DNA from: Tardiphaga sp. 709
GTDB lineage: Bacteria > Pseudomonadota > Alphaproteobacteria > Rhizobiales > Xanthobacteraceae
Assembly: GCF_032401055.1 (NCBI RefSeq)
Contig: NZ_CP135529.1
Location: forward strand, 3,098,501-3,162,500
DNA length: 64,000 nt
Reading direction: 5' to 3'
Part shown: positions 8,490 to 17,036 of the stretch, one piece after another
Position numbering within the stretch: the stretch's first letter is position 1
Layout: each line of letters starts with the position of its first letter
Made by a program: the position numbers and the translations under genes
The notes under the pieces: generated by a model
What the model was told of the DNA's origin: nothing
What the model saw: only the letters and a program-made list of their open reading frames with translations
Databases searched by the model: none

Positions 8490-9152
8490 ATGGCGAGAAT
8501 TGGGTTTGTTATCTATATCGGAACCCACGTGGCTCATTTGTCCGCATACAAGTCACTCATATTTGCGCTACTGACGACCGCATCACTTTCCGGTCTCGCG
8601 TTGATGTCTTCGCCTGCTCGTGCGCAATGGTGGACTGCCGCGCCTGCGGATTATGAAGATTGCGCCGAGCGCATCGAAAAATCGACGGCTTCGAAAGACG
8701 CCAAGGCTGTGGCGCTGTCGGATTGCGAAAGCAAGTTCGCGGGACGGCGCAAGCGCGGTGGCGGCTATACGTATCACGACTTCATGCAGAACCGCAGCTT
8801 TGATATCGCTGGCCCGAACCCAACCACGGCTGAACAGAAGGCGATCGACGAGCAGTACAAGATCTATCTGGACAATCAGCGTCGCAGCGTCATCGTCGCA
8901 GCCTTCGCTGAAAAGCAGCGCGAGGCGCAAACCCAGGCTGCGCTCGAAACGGAATTTCGGCAGACTGCGGAAAGCCCAAGCGACGTGAAACCTGTTGTGC
9001 TACCCAGGCCTCGGCCCAAAGTGCGCGCCAAGGAGCCAGATTGCACGACCGAGCCGCTTGCCTGCGGGTGGTCCAAATTGTCATCGGGGCTGAAAGACAT
9101 CAAGGACGCGCTGTTCGGCACGCCCGCGCCGGCCAAGACCAAGCGCACCTGA
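8490..9152 (+). CDS. Hypothetical secreted protein
   Basis: A protein of about 220 residues with a signal peptide (SLIFALLTTASLSGLALM, cleavage near SSPARAQ). The mature part has two early cysteines (YEDCAERIEK and ALSDCESKFAG), a basic GRRKRGGGYTYHDFMQ segment, a helical region rich in Gln/Arg, a Pro/Arg-rich linker and two late cysteines (PDCTTEPLACGW). I do not know its function; similar uncharacterised exported proteins occur in the Bradyrhizobium group. The start is uncertain: ATG 8427, ATG 8490 or a later GTG/TTG just before the signal peptide are possible, and no clear ribosome site decides it. Confidence 0.7.
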   Translation: MARIGFVIYIGTHVAHLSAYKSLIFALLTTASLSGLALMSSPARAQWWTAAPADYEDCAERIEKSTASKDAKAVALSDCESKFAGRRKRGGGYTYHDFMQNRSFDIAGPNPTTAEQKAIDEQYKIYLDNQRRSVIVAAFAEKQREAQTQAALETEFRQTAESPSDVKPVVLPRPRPKVRAKEPDCTTEPLACGWSKLSSGLKDIKDALFGTPAPAKTKRT

Positions 9153-9172
9153 GGCGTAACGCCCATCAAGTA

Positions 9173-9637
9173 TCAATCCGTGATCACCATCGCCCAGAAC
9201 ATCCGGTAGGGCGACTTGGGATTGGCGACGTAAGCGACGCCGACCTTGCGCGCGCCGGACATGAGCAGGTTCTCGCGATGGCCTGGGCTCTCTTCCCATT
9301 GCTTCAACGTTTCGGGAAATGTCAGGAAGCCCGCCGCGATGTTCTCTGCTGCTTTGGATTTGCGGAACTTCCCCACACGCGCGGAGAAAACACCGCCGAC
9401 CTCATGGCTGACCTTGCCGCTGGATGACATCGCCTGCGCCTGAGCAAGCGCGACCGCATTTAGTTTACTGTCCAGCGTGACAGAGGAGAGCTTGTGCGCC
9501 CGGCGGAAGGCACTGATCTGGCTCGCATAATCAGCCGCTCTGGCCTCGCCCATGGTTGCCGCGACCAACACGCCACACAGCACAAATAACCTTATGGGGC
9601 CGTAATTCATGAAAATCGCTTCACGGGTCAGCTTCAA
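9173..9637 (-). CDS. CAP-domain (SCP/PR1-like) secreted protein
   Basis: 154 residues with an N-terminal signal peptide (IRLFVLCGVLVAATMGEARA) and a compact CAP domain. Visible CAP features: a VALAQAQAMSSSGKVSH helix ending in His, an AENIAAG segment, WEESPGHRENLL and a C-terminal MFWAMVI strand. Bacterial CAP proteins are exported and mostly uncharacterised. The ATG at 9637 overlaps the stop of the upstream small gene by four bases (ATGA), which argues for this start; an ATG at 9610 would also give a good signal peptide. It forms a two-gene unit with the gene at 9634-9888. Confidence 0.85.
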   Translation of the reverse strand: MKLTREAIFMNYGPIRLFVLCGVLVAATMGEARAADYASQISAFRRAHKLSSVTLDSKLNAVALAQAQAMSSSGKVSHEVGGVFSARVGKFRKSKAAENIAAGFLTFPETLKQWEESPGHRENLLMSGARKVGVAYVANPKSPYRMFWAMVITD

Positions 9638-9888
9638 TGACTATAGCGACGACGTTGCGCAGGAGGTCGCGGCAACGGCTTGCGGACATGGGCAGGCGCC
9701 TGCACTTCAGCCGCACGCCGTTGTTCGGCAAGCCGGGCATCATAACCCGGCGAGGGAGTGACCGTCGGAGGAACCGCAAATGCGGGGGCGATGGCACCCA
9801 TGCTTAGTATCGCCGCAACCACAGCGATAGCGGCGAAGGATTTCCGCTTCAAGACCTTCAAAAATAAGGTTCGCATCGATCGCTCCAC
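9634..9888 (-). CDS. Small secreted Pro/Arg-rich hypothetical protein
   Basis: 84 residues. A signal peptide (FAAIAVVAAILSMGAIAPAFA) is followed by a short mature tail of about 45 residues, rich in Pro, Ala and Arg, ending RRRYSH. It overlaps the downstream CAP-domain gene by four bases, so the two are cotranslated. No known domain is recognised. Start may be 9888 or the ATG four codons later. Confidence 0.65.
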   Translation of the reverse strand: MERSMRTLFLKVLKRKSFAAIAVVAAILSMGAIAPAFAVPPTVTPSPGYDARLAEQRRAAEVQAPAHVRKPLPRPPAQRRRYSH

Positions 9889-9947
9889 CCAAGAAAACGG
9901 CCCGAAGCGCTAACGCACTTCAGGCCGGCTTCGTTCAGTACGGAAGC

Positions 9948-10205
9948 TTACTTCTTGGCCTTCTTGGCCTTTGCAGTCTTGGTCACCTTGGTAGCCTTCG
10001 TGGCAACCTTTTTCGCCTTACGGCGACGATGACCGAGCGGAATGCCAAGCTTGATGGCTTTCTGACGCAGCGAACCACCGGTACGCTTCATCTCCTTGGA
10101 AATCTTCTCAAGCGGAGTCTGAGCCTTCGAATGCGCCTTCAGGATCTGTACGTCTTCCTTGGTGTACTCGCGACGGACGAGTTTCTTTTTCGCTTTCTTG
10201 GCCAT
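9948..10205 (-). CDS. Small basic DNA-binding-like protein with Lys/Ala tail
   Basis: 85 residues. The N-terminal part (REYTKEDVQILKAHSKAQ, then EKISKEMKRTGGSLRQKA and LGIPLGHRR) looks like a three-helix SANT/HTH-like fold in which the last helix and RR could contact DNA. The C-terminal 25 residues are almost only Lys, Ala, Thr and Val, like a histone H1 tail. A nucleoid-associated or regulatory role is likely but unproven. The gene stands alone, with a 490-base non-coding stretch upstream. Confidence 0.8.
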   Translation of the reverse strand: MAKKAKKKLVRREYTKEDVQILKAHSKAQTPLEKISKEMKRTGGSLRQKAIKLGIPLGHRRRKAKKVATKATKVTKTAKAKKAKK

Positions 10206-10695
10206 TGTAGCTCCGATTGTTAGTTGAATAATTCGACCGGCACACGCTTTGCCGATGATTATGAAAGGATCAAACGCCCGGCCCGGCGCGCGAAGCGCGA
10301 ACCACCGTCAAATCACGCGGCCTTCTATACTAAAGATGTCGCGAATGACATAGCCCCTGATGTCACATCATGATGTTCAGTATTGAACCAGCCGTACTCC
10401 TGCGAGCCGTCTTTACGACGCGAACTGCTACTTACCCGCGAATGACGGGCTAAAAGACTCTTTACATCTCATTTACTGAGAATTCACCGACGCGCATCGG
10501 CAATTGATATTTAACGGAGAATCATCGGGTTGATGCGAATGCAACGGATAATGGTACCATCGCATTGACCGGCAGAGGCGATTTAAACATTCGGATAGTT
10601 GAGTCCGCCGATAGTAGCCGAAATGATTAGTAACATTCTCGTAATGATAGCGCCGAAGCCGGTCCGACGCTCCCTTCGGCTCTATCAATTTCACG
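10206..10695. other. Long AT-richer intergenic stretch upstream of the basic-protein gene
   Basis: 490 bases without a convincing gene; the one short minus-strand ORF (10473-10694) has no protein-like composition or ribosome site. The stretch is AT-richer than its flanks, as expected for a regulated promoter region of the downstream basic-protein gene. I see no clear terminator for the reductase gene, RNA gene or repeat. Confidence 0.5.
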
Positions 10696-11697
10696 CTAAC
10701 TGCGAATCTGATCTGGCGTAAGTGCGGGCGATCCCCTGCCTGACGTCTCTGCCTGCTTGATCAGTGTCATCACGCGCAGCGAAAGCGGAGCCGCGATCTG
10801 ATATTTTGCCGCCAGCTCAACGACAACACCCTGCAAATAATCAATCTCGGTGCGGCGGGCGCGCTGCAGATCCTCCCACATGGACGAGCGCGCATTTGCA
10901 TCGATCTTCATGGTCCGCCCGAGCAGCATATTGAACAGGCCGTCAGGCAGCCGCAGCAAATGCGGTGTCAGCCACGCGGGAATCGGTGTTGTCAAGATGG
11001 GTTTGATACCAGCCGCCTTCAGAACGGCTAGGCCTTCCGCCATTTGATCGGCGAATAACGAGCGCCACGCGCGCTGTGCCAGCTGCGACCGCAGCGGTAT
11101 ATCCGACAGCGCATTGAGCGCGTTGTTCAAATTGACCAGCAGCTTGCCCCACTGGACAGCGACGATGTCATCGCACGCAAGGACCGCAAGATCAGGCACG
11201 GATAGCGCCGAAGCGGTATCGACCCCATCGCGTTCGACGACGATGTTTCCTGACGTTGCGCGGTGAACATGACCATCGCCCTTTGCGATGACATTAAATG
11301 GCACCATTCCGCCGAGGATACAGCGTCCGGGTAGGGTTGCGCGCAGGACCCCGACATTGCCGACACCATTCTGTAGGCTGACGACGATCGCGTCTTTCGC
11401 AGCATGATTCGCGATCAGCCTCGCCATCTCCGCCGTATCGCCGCTCTTGACCGTGACCAGAATGATCTTCGCCTCACTCATGATAGCGGGGTCATCCGAC
11501 AGGCGCAGCTGGTCGGGGGCGAGACATTGATCTAGGCCTTCGAAGCTCGTCAGCCTCAGACCGTGCGCCTCGATGCCGTCCACGATGCGCCGCCGCGCCA
11601 GTATGGCGACGTCACGGCCGGCTGCCGCCAGGATGCCACCCACGAAACAGCCGATACTGCCGGCACCGGCGATACAAATGGGTCGCGTTTCGATCAC
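10696..11697 (-). CDS. 2-dehydropantoate 2-reductase family protein (PanE/ApbA-like)
   Basis: 333 residues of the ketopantoate reductase fold. The N-terminal Rossmann motif GAGSIG lies at 11-16; VSLQNGVGN and GGMVPFNV follow. The helical C-terminal half has the catalytic-lysine region VQWGKLLVNLNNALNAL and the substrate-binding signature ARSSMWEDLQRARRTEIDYL. The family reduces ketopantoate with NADPH in pantothenate synthesis, but many genomes carry several paralogues acting on other 2-oxo acids, so the pantothenate role is not certain. Monocistronic as far as visible. Confidence 0.88.
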   Translation of the reverse strand: MIETRPICIAGAGSIGCFVGGILAAAGRDVAILARRRIVDGIEAHGLRLTSFEGLDQCLAPDQLRLSDDPAIMSEAKIILVTVKSGDTAEMARLIANHAAKDAIVVSLQNGVGNVGVLRATLPGRCILGGMVPFNVIAKGDGHVHRATSGNIVVERDGVDTASALSVPDLAVLACDDIVAVQWGKLLVNLNNALNALSDIPLRSQLAQRAWRSLFADQMAEGLAVLKAAGIKPILTTPIPAWLTPHLLRLPDGLFNMLLGRTMKIDANARSSMWEDLQRARRTEIDYLQGVVVELAAKYQIAAPLSLRVMTLIKQAETSGRGSPALTPDQIRS

Positions 11698-11830
11698 GTC
11701 ATCTCCCGTTCATCCAGCATCCGTTACTAGCAAAATGCCGCAGCGCTGCCTATCGGCGGAACCGACGCGCCTTGTAGGCGTCATACCGCGCAGCTATGCT
11801 TTCGCCGGGCTGGCAGAACAGGAGATGATC

Positions 11831-12460
11831 ATGGGTTTGCTCGACATTCTGAATGGCATGGCCAACGGGCCGCGTGGCCCCAGCGATCCCGACGACAAGA
11901 GCGGCGGCATGTCGCCGATGACGATGGCGATCCTCGCGCTGCTCGCCTACAAAGGCTACAAGCACTTCACTGGTAGCCAACCGGCGGCACAGGGGCACTC
12001 GCAAGAAATCCCGCCGCCGAATACGACGCAGGCCAGCGCGCAAGATAGCGGCCTTGGTGGTATGCTTGGCGGCCTCCTCGGCGGAAATTCTGGCACTGCA
12101 GCAGGCGGCGGCGGCCTCGGCGACCTTCTGAAGGGCCCGCTCGGCGGTCTGTTGGCGGGCGGTGCCGCCGGCAGCGTGCTCAGCGGTGGCCTCGGCGACC
12201 TGCTCAAGCAGTTCCAGCAGAACGGCCATGGCGACGCCGCGGATTCCTGGGTCAGTTCCGGCCCGAACAAGCAGATTTCGCCTAACGATCTCGGCGCAGC
12301 ACTTGGCGCGGATCAGATCGCGCAACTGACATCGCGCACCGGCATGTCCCGCGAGCAGCTTCTCGCGGAGCTGAGCAACGAACTGCCCGATGCCGTTAAT
12401 CAGTTCACACCGCATGGCCGGCTACCCACGGAAGACGAAGTTAAGTCCAGCTGGGTTTAA
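11831..12460 (+). CDS. YidB-like (DUF937) protein
   Basis: 209 residues. The N-terminal half is Gly/Leu-rich with repeats such as GLGGMLGGLLGG and GGLGDLLK; the C-terminal half has the YidB signature ADSWVSSGPNKQISPNDL, LGADQIAQLTSRTGMS and LAELSNELPDAVNQFTPHGRLP. Function is unknown; relatives are small, probably peripheral membrane or oligomeric proteins. ATG 11831 has AGGAG six bases upstream, which decides the start over in-frame ATGs further 5'. The GlsB-like gene follows 27 bases later, suggesting a two-gene stress-related unit ending at the 12779 terminator. Confidence 0.88.
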   Translation: MGLLDILNGMANGPRGPSDPDDKSGGMSPMTMAILALLAYKGYKHFTGSQPAAQGHSQEIPPPNTTQASAQDSGLGGMLGGLLGGNSGTAAGGGGLGDLLKGPLGGLLAGGAAGSVLSGGLGDLLKQFQQNGHGDAADSWVSSGPNKQISPNDLGAALGADQIAQLTSRTGMSREQLLAELSNELPDAVNQFTPHGRLPTEDEVKSSWV

Positions 12461-12487
12461 TGCGCACTTGAAAGAGGGGATATTGCT

Positions 12488-12757
12488 ATGATCTGGATTC
12501 TCGTTGTGGGCTTTGTCGCTGGCATTGTCGCCCGCCTTCTGTCGCCAGGACCTAACAATCCCAGCGGCTTCATCCTGACCACTATCCTGGGTATTGCCGG
12601 CGCATTCCTGGCGACATTCATCGGTCAGCAGATCGGCCATTACGGCCCGAACCAGGGTGCCGGCTTCATCACTGCCACGATCGGCGCCCTGGTGGTGCTG
12701 TTCATCTGGAACAGGCTGGTCGCCCGCAACGTGATTTCGGATCCGGGCAATCGCTGA
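12488..12757 (+). CDS. GlsB/YeaQ/YmgE family small membrane protein
   Basis: 89 residues with three hydrophobic helices: MIWILVVGFVAGIVARLL, a central GFILTTILGIAGAFLATFIG and a C-terminal ITATIGALVVLFIW. The glycine-rich GIVAR...GGFILTTILGIAGA-type pattern is that of transglycosylase-associated GlsB-like proteins, often induced by stress. Integral in the inner membrane; precise activity unknown. Follows the YidB-like gene in the same direction. Confidence 0.9.
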   Translation: MIWILVVGFVAGIVARLLSPGPNNPSGFILTTILGIAGAFLATFIGQQIGHYGPNQGAGFITATIGALVVLFIWNRLVARNVISDPGNR

Positions 12758-12778
12758 TCTCCGAGTAATCGAGAATGA

Positions 12779-12809
12779 AAAAAGCCTCGGGCGTCACCCG
12801 AGGCTTTTT
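12779..12809. terminator. Bidirectional Rho-independent terminator
   Basis: Stem AAAAGCCTCGGG / CCCGAGGCTTTT with a 5-base loop and T-runs on both strands. It sits between the convergent GlsB-like and SDR genes and can serve both. Confidence 0.92.
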
Positions 12810-12831
12810 GCTGTTTGACGTAGGCTTCCGA

Positions 12832-13623
12832 TCAGGCCAGCAGATGCATGCCGGCATCCATCCGCACCAATTCGCCCGTCATATTGCTCGATGGCGACGT
12901 GGCGAGGAAGCAGATCAGGGCGGCGACGTCCTCCGCGGTCGAGGCCACCTTCAGCGGAACCCGCGCGATCACGGCATCGCGAACTTTAGCAGCACCGTCC
13001 GCACCGCGACCTTTGGTGAACCACGGCGTATCAATATAGCCAGGGCAGACCGTATTGACGCGGATCAGCGGAGCCAGTGCACGGCCAAGCGACAGCGTCA
13101 TCGAATTCAGTGCGCCCTTACTGGCGGCATAGGCGACCGACGAACCGCCGCCTGTGATACCGGCCATCGACGAGACATTGACGACGGCCGAGGCGCGACC
13201 CGACGCCTTGGCGCCGGCTTCGAGCAGGGTGCGCGCCGCGCGCACCATCTGATAGGGCCCGATCGTGTTGACCGCGTAGATGCGCTGGAAATCTTCCGCG
13301 GTCAGGCCATCGAGATCGTGATGCGGCACATGCTTGGTCATGCCGGCATTGTTGATCAGCGCATCGAGCCGCCCCCAGTGCTGGGCGGCCGCGACGATGT
13401 TCTTGCAATCGTCGTCCTTCGATACATCGCCTTGAACCACGATGACTTCGGTTGCACCCGCATCGCGGCACAGCTCGGCAGTGGCTTCAGCTTCCTTCTG
13501 ACTAGACGAATAGTTGATGACAATACGGGCGCCGTCCTTGGCGAGAATGGCCGCGGTTGCAGCACCAAGCCCCGATGCCGATCCTGTAATCACGACGCAC
13601 AAACCGTCACTTGCCATCTGCAT
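12832..13623 (-). CDS. SDR family NAD(P)-dependent oxidoreductase
   Basis: 263 residues, classical short-chain dehydrogenase. Cofactor motif TGSASGLG near the N-terminus, GDVSKDDD, NNAG, an Asn in AVNTIGPY, catalytic VNVSSMAG and YAASKGA, and CPGYIDTPWF. The tetrad is complete. Close to 3-oxoacyl-ACP reductase-like enzymes; substrate unknown. It is divergent from the acyl-CoA dehydrogenase genes and may take part in the same acyl-CoA degradation, for example as a 3-hydroxyacyl-CoA dehydrogenase. Start 13623 or the ATG two codons later. Confidence 0.88.
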   Translation of the reverse strand: MQMASDGLCVVITGSASGLGAATAAILAKDGARIVINYSSSQKEAEATAELCRDAGATEVIVVQGDVSKDDDCKNIVAAAQHWGRLDALINNAGMTKHVPHHDLDGLTAEDFQRIYAVNTIGPYQMVRAARTLLEAGAKASGRASAVVNVSSMAGITGGGSSVAYAASKGALNSMTLSLGRALAPLIRVNTVCPGYIDTPWFTKGRGADGAAKVRDAVIARVPLKVASTAEDVAALICFLATSPSSNMTGELVRMDAGMHLLA

Positions 13624-13873
13624 TTCCTCTGCTTGTTCTGACGCTGATGCGATCTACCATAATGCGGTCGCTCTGGTATACAACGCGACACAAGTTCGCT
13701 TTGCGGAATTAAATTGCGCTGCACTAACACATCATGCCGCCACCGCAGGCCCCTCTGCGGCCAGCCCGCTTGTCTTCCTTCCGCCTTTTCCGCATCATGA
13801 ATGCAAGAAAAGTGGCAGCGCCCATGCCCGGCATTTCCTGCCGAATGAGATGCGCTAGCACACGGGGAACGCC

Positions 13874-14938
13874 TTGACGGACGCAGACAATATCGTTGCG
13901 GAAACCGCGGAACGTATTTTCGCCGATCTCGCTGACGCACAGACCATCAATCACGACAAGAACGGCAGCTGGAAAGCGCCGCTCTGGCAGGCACTGACCG
14001 ATGCAGGACTGCCGCTCTCATGGGTGCCTGAAGAGTGCGACGGCTCCGGCACCAGCATGGCCGAAGGTTTCAGCGTCCTCAGCGTCGCCGGCCGCGCGGG
14101 CGTTGCTGTACCGCTCGCCGAGACCATGCTGGCGGGCTGGCTGCTCGCGCAGGTCCAGATCAAATCGCCGGAAGGCATGATGACCGTCGCGCCGGCAAAC
14201 CCGCGCGATCGCCTCACGCTCAACGCGGATGGTACAATCACAGGCCGCGCACGTAGCGTGCCGTTCGCGAAGGAGGCGAAATACATCGCCGTCGTCGCCT
14301 CCGGCATTGGCGGCGACTCTATTGCCCTGGTGGACGCCAGCGCCTGCCGGATTGAAGCTGGGCTCGGTCTGGCCGATGACCCGTCCGACACAGTGCATTT
14401 CGACGCTGTGAAGCCGGTGACCCTTCAATCTGCACCATCGGGCTTCGATCAGAACGCGCTGTTGCTGATGGGCGCACTCGTGCGCAGCCAGCAGATTGCC
14501 GGAGCACTGGAAACCATGCTCGGCATCGGCGTGAACTATTCCGGCGAGCGCGTGGCGTTCGAGAAGAAGATCTCGAAATTCCAGGCGGTGCAGCACAATC
14601 TGGCGAAGCTCGCGGGCGAGACCTCGGCAGCCCTCGCCGCTGCCAGCTCCGCGGCTGACGCCTTCTCCAGCGGCGCACCGCTCGATGACGCGCTCTTCCT
14701 CGAGGCCGCCGCTGCAAAGATCCGTTGCTCCGAGGCCGCCGAAAAGGGCGCCGCCATTGCGCATCAGGTTCTTGGTGCCATCGGCTTCACACAGGAACAC
14801 ATCTTGCATCGCTACACGCTGCGCGCATTGGCATGGCGCGATGATTTCGGCAGCGAGAGCTACTGGGCGGTCGAACTCGGCAAACTGGTCGCCGCGCGCG
14901 GTGCCGACGAGCTGTGGCCACTGGTCGCGTCGCGCTGA
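13874..14938 (+). CDS. Acyl-CoA dehydrogenase family protein (short type)
   Basis: 354 residues, shorter than canonical acyl-CoA dehydrogenases (about 380-400), with a reduced middle domain. The N-terminal helical part (LWQALTDAGLPLSWVPEE) and the C-terminal helical domain with HQVLGAIGFTQEHILHRYTLRAL are recognisable. The initiation codon is TTG at 13874, preceded by a GGGGA ribosome site. It lies 27 bases before a second, full-length acyl-CoA dehydrogenase. Such short/long pairs often form hetero-oligomers in steroid or branched acid degradation. Confidence 0.87.
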   Translation: MTDADNIVAETAERIFADLADAQTINHDKNGSWKAPLWQALTDAGLPLSWVPEECDGSGTSMAEGFSVLSVAGRAGVAVPLAETMLAGWLLAQVQIKSPEGMMTVAPANPRDRLTLNADGTITGRARSVPFAKEAKYIAVVASGIGGDSIALVDASACRIEAGLGLADDPSDTVHFDAVKPVTLQSAPSGFDQNALLLMGALVRSQQIAGALETMLGIGVNYSGERVAFEKKISKFQAVQHNLAKLAGETSAALAAASSAADAFSSGAPLDDALFLEAAAAKIRCSEAAEKGAAIAHQVLGAIGFTQEHILHRYTLRALAWRDDFGSESYWAVELGKLVAARGADELWPLVASR

Positions 14939-14965
14939 TCGAACACAAGAAACGAGATCTTTCAC

Positions 14966-16126
14966 ATGACTGCAGCCCTTCGTTTCGATCCGATCCGTTT
15001 GCCGCCCGAATGCGAGCAGTTGCGCAAGGAAGTGCGCGCTTTTCTCGCCGAAGAAATCGCCGCCGGCGCTTTCGATCCACACAAGCCCCAGCGCGAGGAC
15101 TCGGACAATCCCGAATTCAGCAAGCGCGTCGGCGAGCGCGGTTGGCTCGGCATGACCTGGCCCAAGAAATATGGCGGCCACGAGCGCTCATTCCTCGAAC
15201 GCTACGTCGTTACCGAAGAGATGCGCGTGGCCAACGCGCCGGTGCGCCGCTTTTTCGTCGCCGACCGCCAGAGCGGCCCGGTGCTGCTGAAATACGCGCC
15301 CGAGCATATCAAGATGGACATCCTGCCGCGCATCTGCCGCGGCGAGGTCTGTTTCTCCATTGGCATGAGCGAACCGAATTCCGGCTCCGACCTGTTTGCT
15401 GCCAAGACCAAGGCCACCAAGACCGACGGCGGCTGGCTCATCAACGGCAGCAAGATCTGGACGACCTCGGCCCATATGGCCGACTACATGATCGCGATCT
15501 TCCGCACTTCGGCCCCGACCAAGGAAAACCGCCGCCACGGGTTGACGCAGTTTCTGGTCAATATGAAGAAGCCCGGGATCACGGTGAACCCGATCGCGCA
15601 GATAACTGGCCAGTATGAGTTCAACGAAGTCGTGTTCACCGATCACTTCGTGCCCGACGACCACATGCTGGGCGAGATCGACAGCGCCTGGAAACAGGCC
15701 ACCTCAGAACTCGCTTACGAGCGATCCGGCCCCGAACGTTTCCTTGAGACCTATTACGTGCTGACCGAACTGGTCCGCGCTATCGGACCCAAACCCGACA
15801 CCCGCAGCGCCGAAGGCATCGGCCGCCTTGTCGCGCAGCTGCACACCATGCGGCGTATGTCCGTATCTGTGGCCGGCATGCTGCAGGCCGGCAAGGAGCC
15901 GGTGGTGGAAGCGTCCATCGTCAAGGATATCGGCACGATCTGGGAACAACAGTTGCCTCATCGCGTGCGTGAACTCGCGGCCTTCGTCGACGACAGCGCC
16001 TCCAACCACGCCACGCTGGACGAAATGCTCGGCTTCGCCATCAAGACGGCACCGAAACTCACCATTCAGGGCGGCACCACCGAAGTCCTGCGCGGCATCA
16101 TCGCGCGTGGGCTTGGTCTGCGCTGA
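14966..16126 (+). CDS. Acyl-CoA dehydrogenase
   Basis: 386 residues with the full three-domain layout: N-terminal helices to about 120, the middle FAD/substrate strand region (CFSIGMSEPNSGSDL, then INGSKIWTTSAHMADYM), and the C-terminal helical domain with AYERSGPERF, TIQGGTTEVLRG and a terminal RGLGL. Oxidises an acyl-CoA to the 2-enoyl-CoA with FAD, passing electrons to ETF. The Glu in AYERSG may be the catalytic base, as in isovaleryl-CoA-type enzymes. It sits between the short acyl-CoA dehydrogenase and an enoyl-CoA hydratase in one operon. Confidence 0.93.
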   Translation: MTAALRFDPIRLPPECEQLRKEVRAFLAEEIAAGAFDPHKPQREDSDNPEFSKRVGERGWLGMTWPKKYGGHERSFLERYVVTEEMRVANAPVRRFFVADRQSGPVLLKYAPEHIKMDILPRICRGEVCFSIGMSEPNSGSDLFAAKTKATKTDGGWLINGSKIWTTSAHMADYMIAIFRTSAPTKENRRHGLTQFLVNMKKPGITVNPIAQITGQYEFNEVVFTDHFVPDDHMLGEIDSAWKQATSELAYERSGPERFLETYYVLTELVRAIGPKPDTRSAEGIGRLVAQLHTMRRMSVSVAGMLQAGKEPVVEASIVKDIGTIWEQQLPHRVRELAAFVDDSASNHATLDEMLGFAIKTAPKLTIQGGTTEVLRGIIARGLGLR

Positions 16127-16151
16127 TCCATCCATTCAACAGAGAGCCATC

Positions 16152-16958
16152 ATGACCACCTACGAAGACATCGCCGTCGAGACCCGTGGCCACATTGCGA
16201 TCATCGAGATCCGCAAGCCGCCACTGAATTTCTTCGACATCATGCTGATCCAGCAGATCGCCAATGCGCTCGACGAGATCGACGCCAATCCCGAGATCCG
16301 CGCCACGGTTCTGTGCGCGCAGGGCAAGGCATTCTGCGCCGGCGCCGATTTCAGCGACCCTAACCGCAAGGAGACCGAGGCAGCCGCCAAGAGCGGCGAC
16401 CCCGCCGACAATCTCGGCTCCATCGGGCATCTTTATATGGAAGCCGTACGCATCTTCCGTGCCAAGAAGCCGATCGTCGCCGCCGTGCAGGGCGCGGCCA
16501 TTGGCGGTGGCCTCGGCCTCGCGGTGTCGGCCGATTTCCGCGTCGCCTGCCCGGAAACGCGCTTCGCTGCCAATTTCACCAAGCTCGGCTTCCATCCCGG
16601 CTTCGGCCTCACTGTGGCGTTGACCGAGCTGATCGGCAAGAACAACGCCGAGCTGATGTTCTATACATCGCGTCGCGTCGGCGGTGAGGAAGCCTTGAAG
16701 ATGGGCCTCGCCAATGTGCTGGTGCCGCAGGCCGAGGTCCGCGACGCCGCCATCAAGCTTGCGGAAGAAATCGCGGAATGCTCGCCGCTCGGCCTGCTTT
16801 CGACCCGCGCCACCATGCGGGGCGGCCTCGCCGATCGCGTGGCCAAGGCGACCGAGCACGAACTCGCCGAGCAAACGCGCCTGCGTAAGACAGAAGATTT
16901 CAAGGAAGGCGTTGCGGCGACTGCCGAACGCCGGGTGCCGAACTTCAAGGGGCGTTAA
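16152..16958 (+). CDS. Enoyl-CoA hydratase/isomerase family protein
   Basis: 268 residues, crotonase fold. Motifs: the oxyanion loop GKAFCAGADF, the second loop VQGAAIGGGLGLAVSADFR with ETRFAANFTKLGFHPGFG, and RRVGGEEALKMGLAN. It hydrates the enoyl-CoA made by the upstream dehydrogenases. The ATG at 16152 lies 25 bases after the dehydrogenase stop; a terminator follows at 16994, so this is the last gene of the three-gene operon. Confidence 0.92.
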   Translation: MTTYEDIAVETRGHIAIIEIRKPPLNFFDIMLIQQIANALDEIDANPEIRATVLCAQGKAFCAGADFSDPNRKETEAAAKSGDPADNLGSIGHLYMEAVRIFRAKKPIVAAVQGAAIGGGLGLAVSADFRVACPETRFAANFTKLGFHPGFGLTVALTELIGKNNAELMFYTSRRVGGEEALKMGLANVLVPQAEVRDAAIKLAEEIAECSPLGLLSTRATMRGGLADRVAKATEHELAEQTRLRKTEDFKEGVAATAERRVPNFKGR

Positions 16959-16993
16959 GTCCCCGTCGGGTTTGTTTTTCAAACCTCACTGTG

Positions 16994-17022
16994 AAATGGC
17001 CGGGATCGCCCCGGCCATTTTT
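16994..17022. terminator. Rho-independent terminator
   Basis: Stem AAATGGCCGGG / CCCGGCCATTT followed by a T-run on the plus strand, A-run on the other side. It separates the convergent enoyl-CoA hydratase gene and the acyl-CoA synthetase gene. Confidence 0.9.
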
Positions 17023-17036
17023 ATTTGACGGCCGCG

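Noticed and set aside
10473-10694. 73-codon minus-strand ORF before the basic-protein gene
   Set aside because: No ribosome site, signal peptide or recognisable protein pattern.
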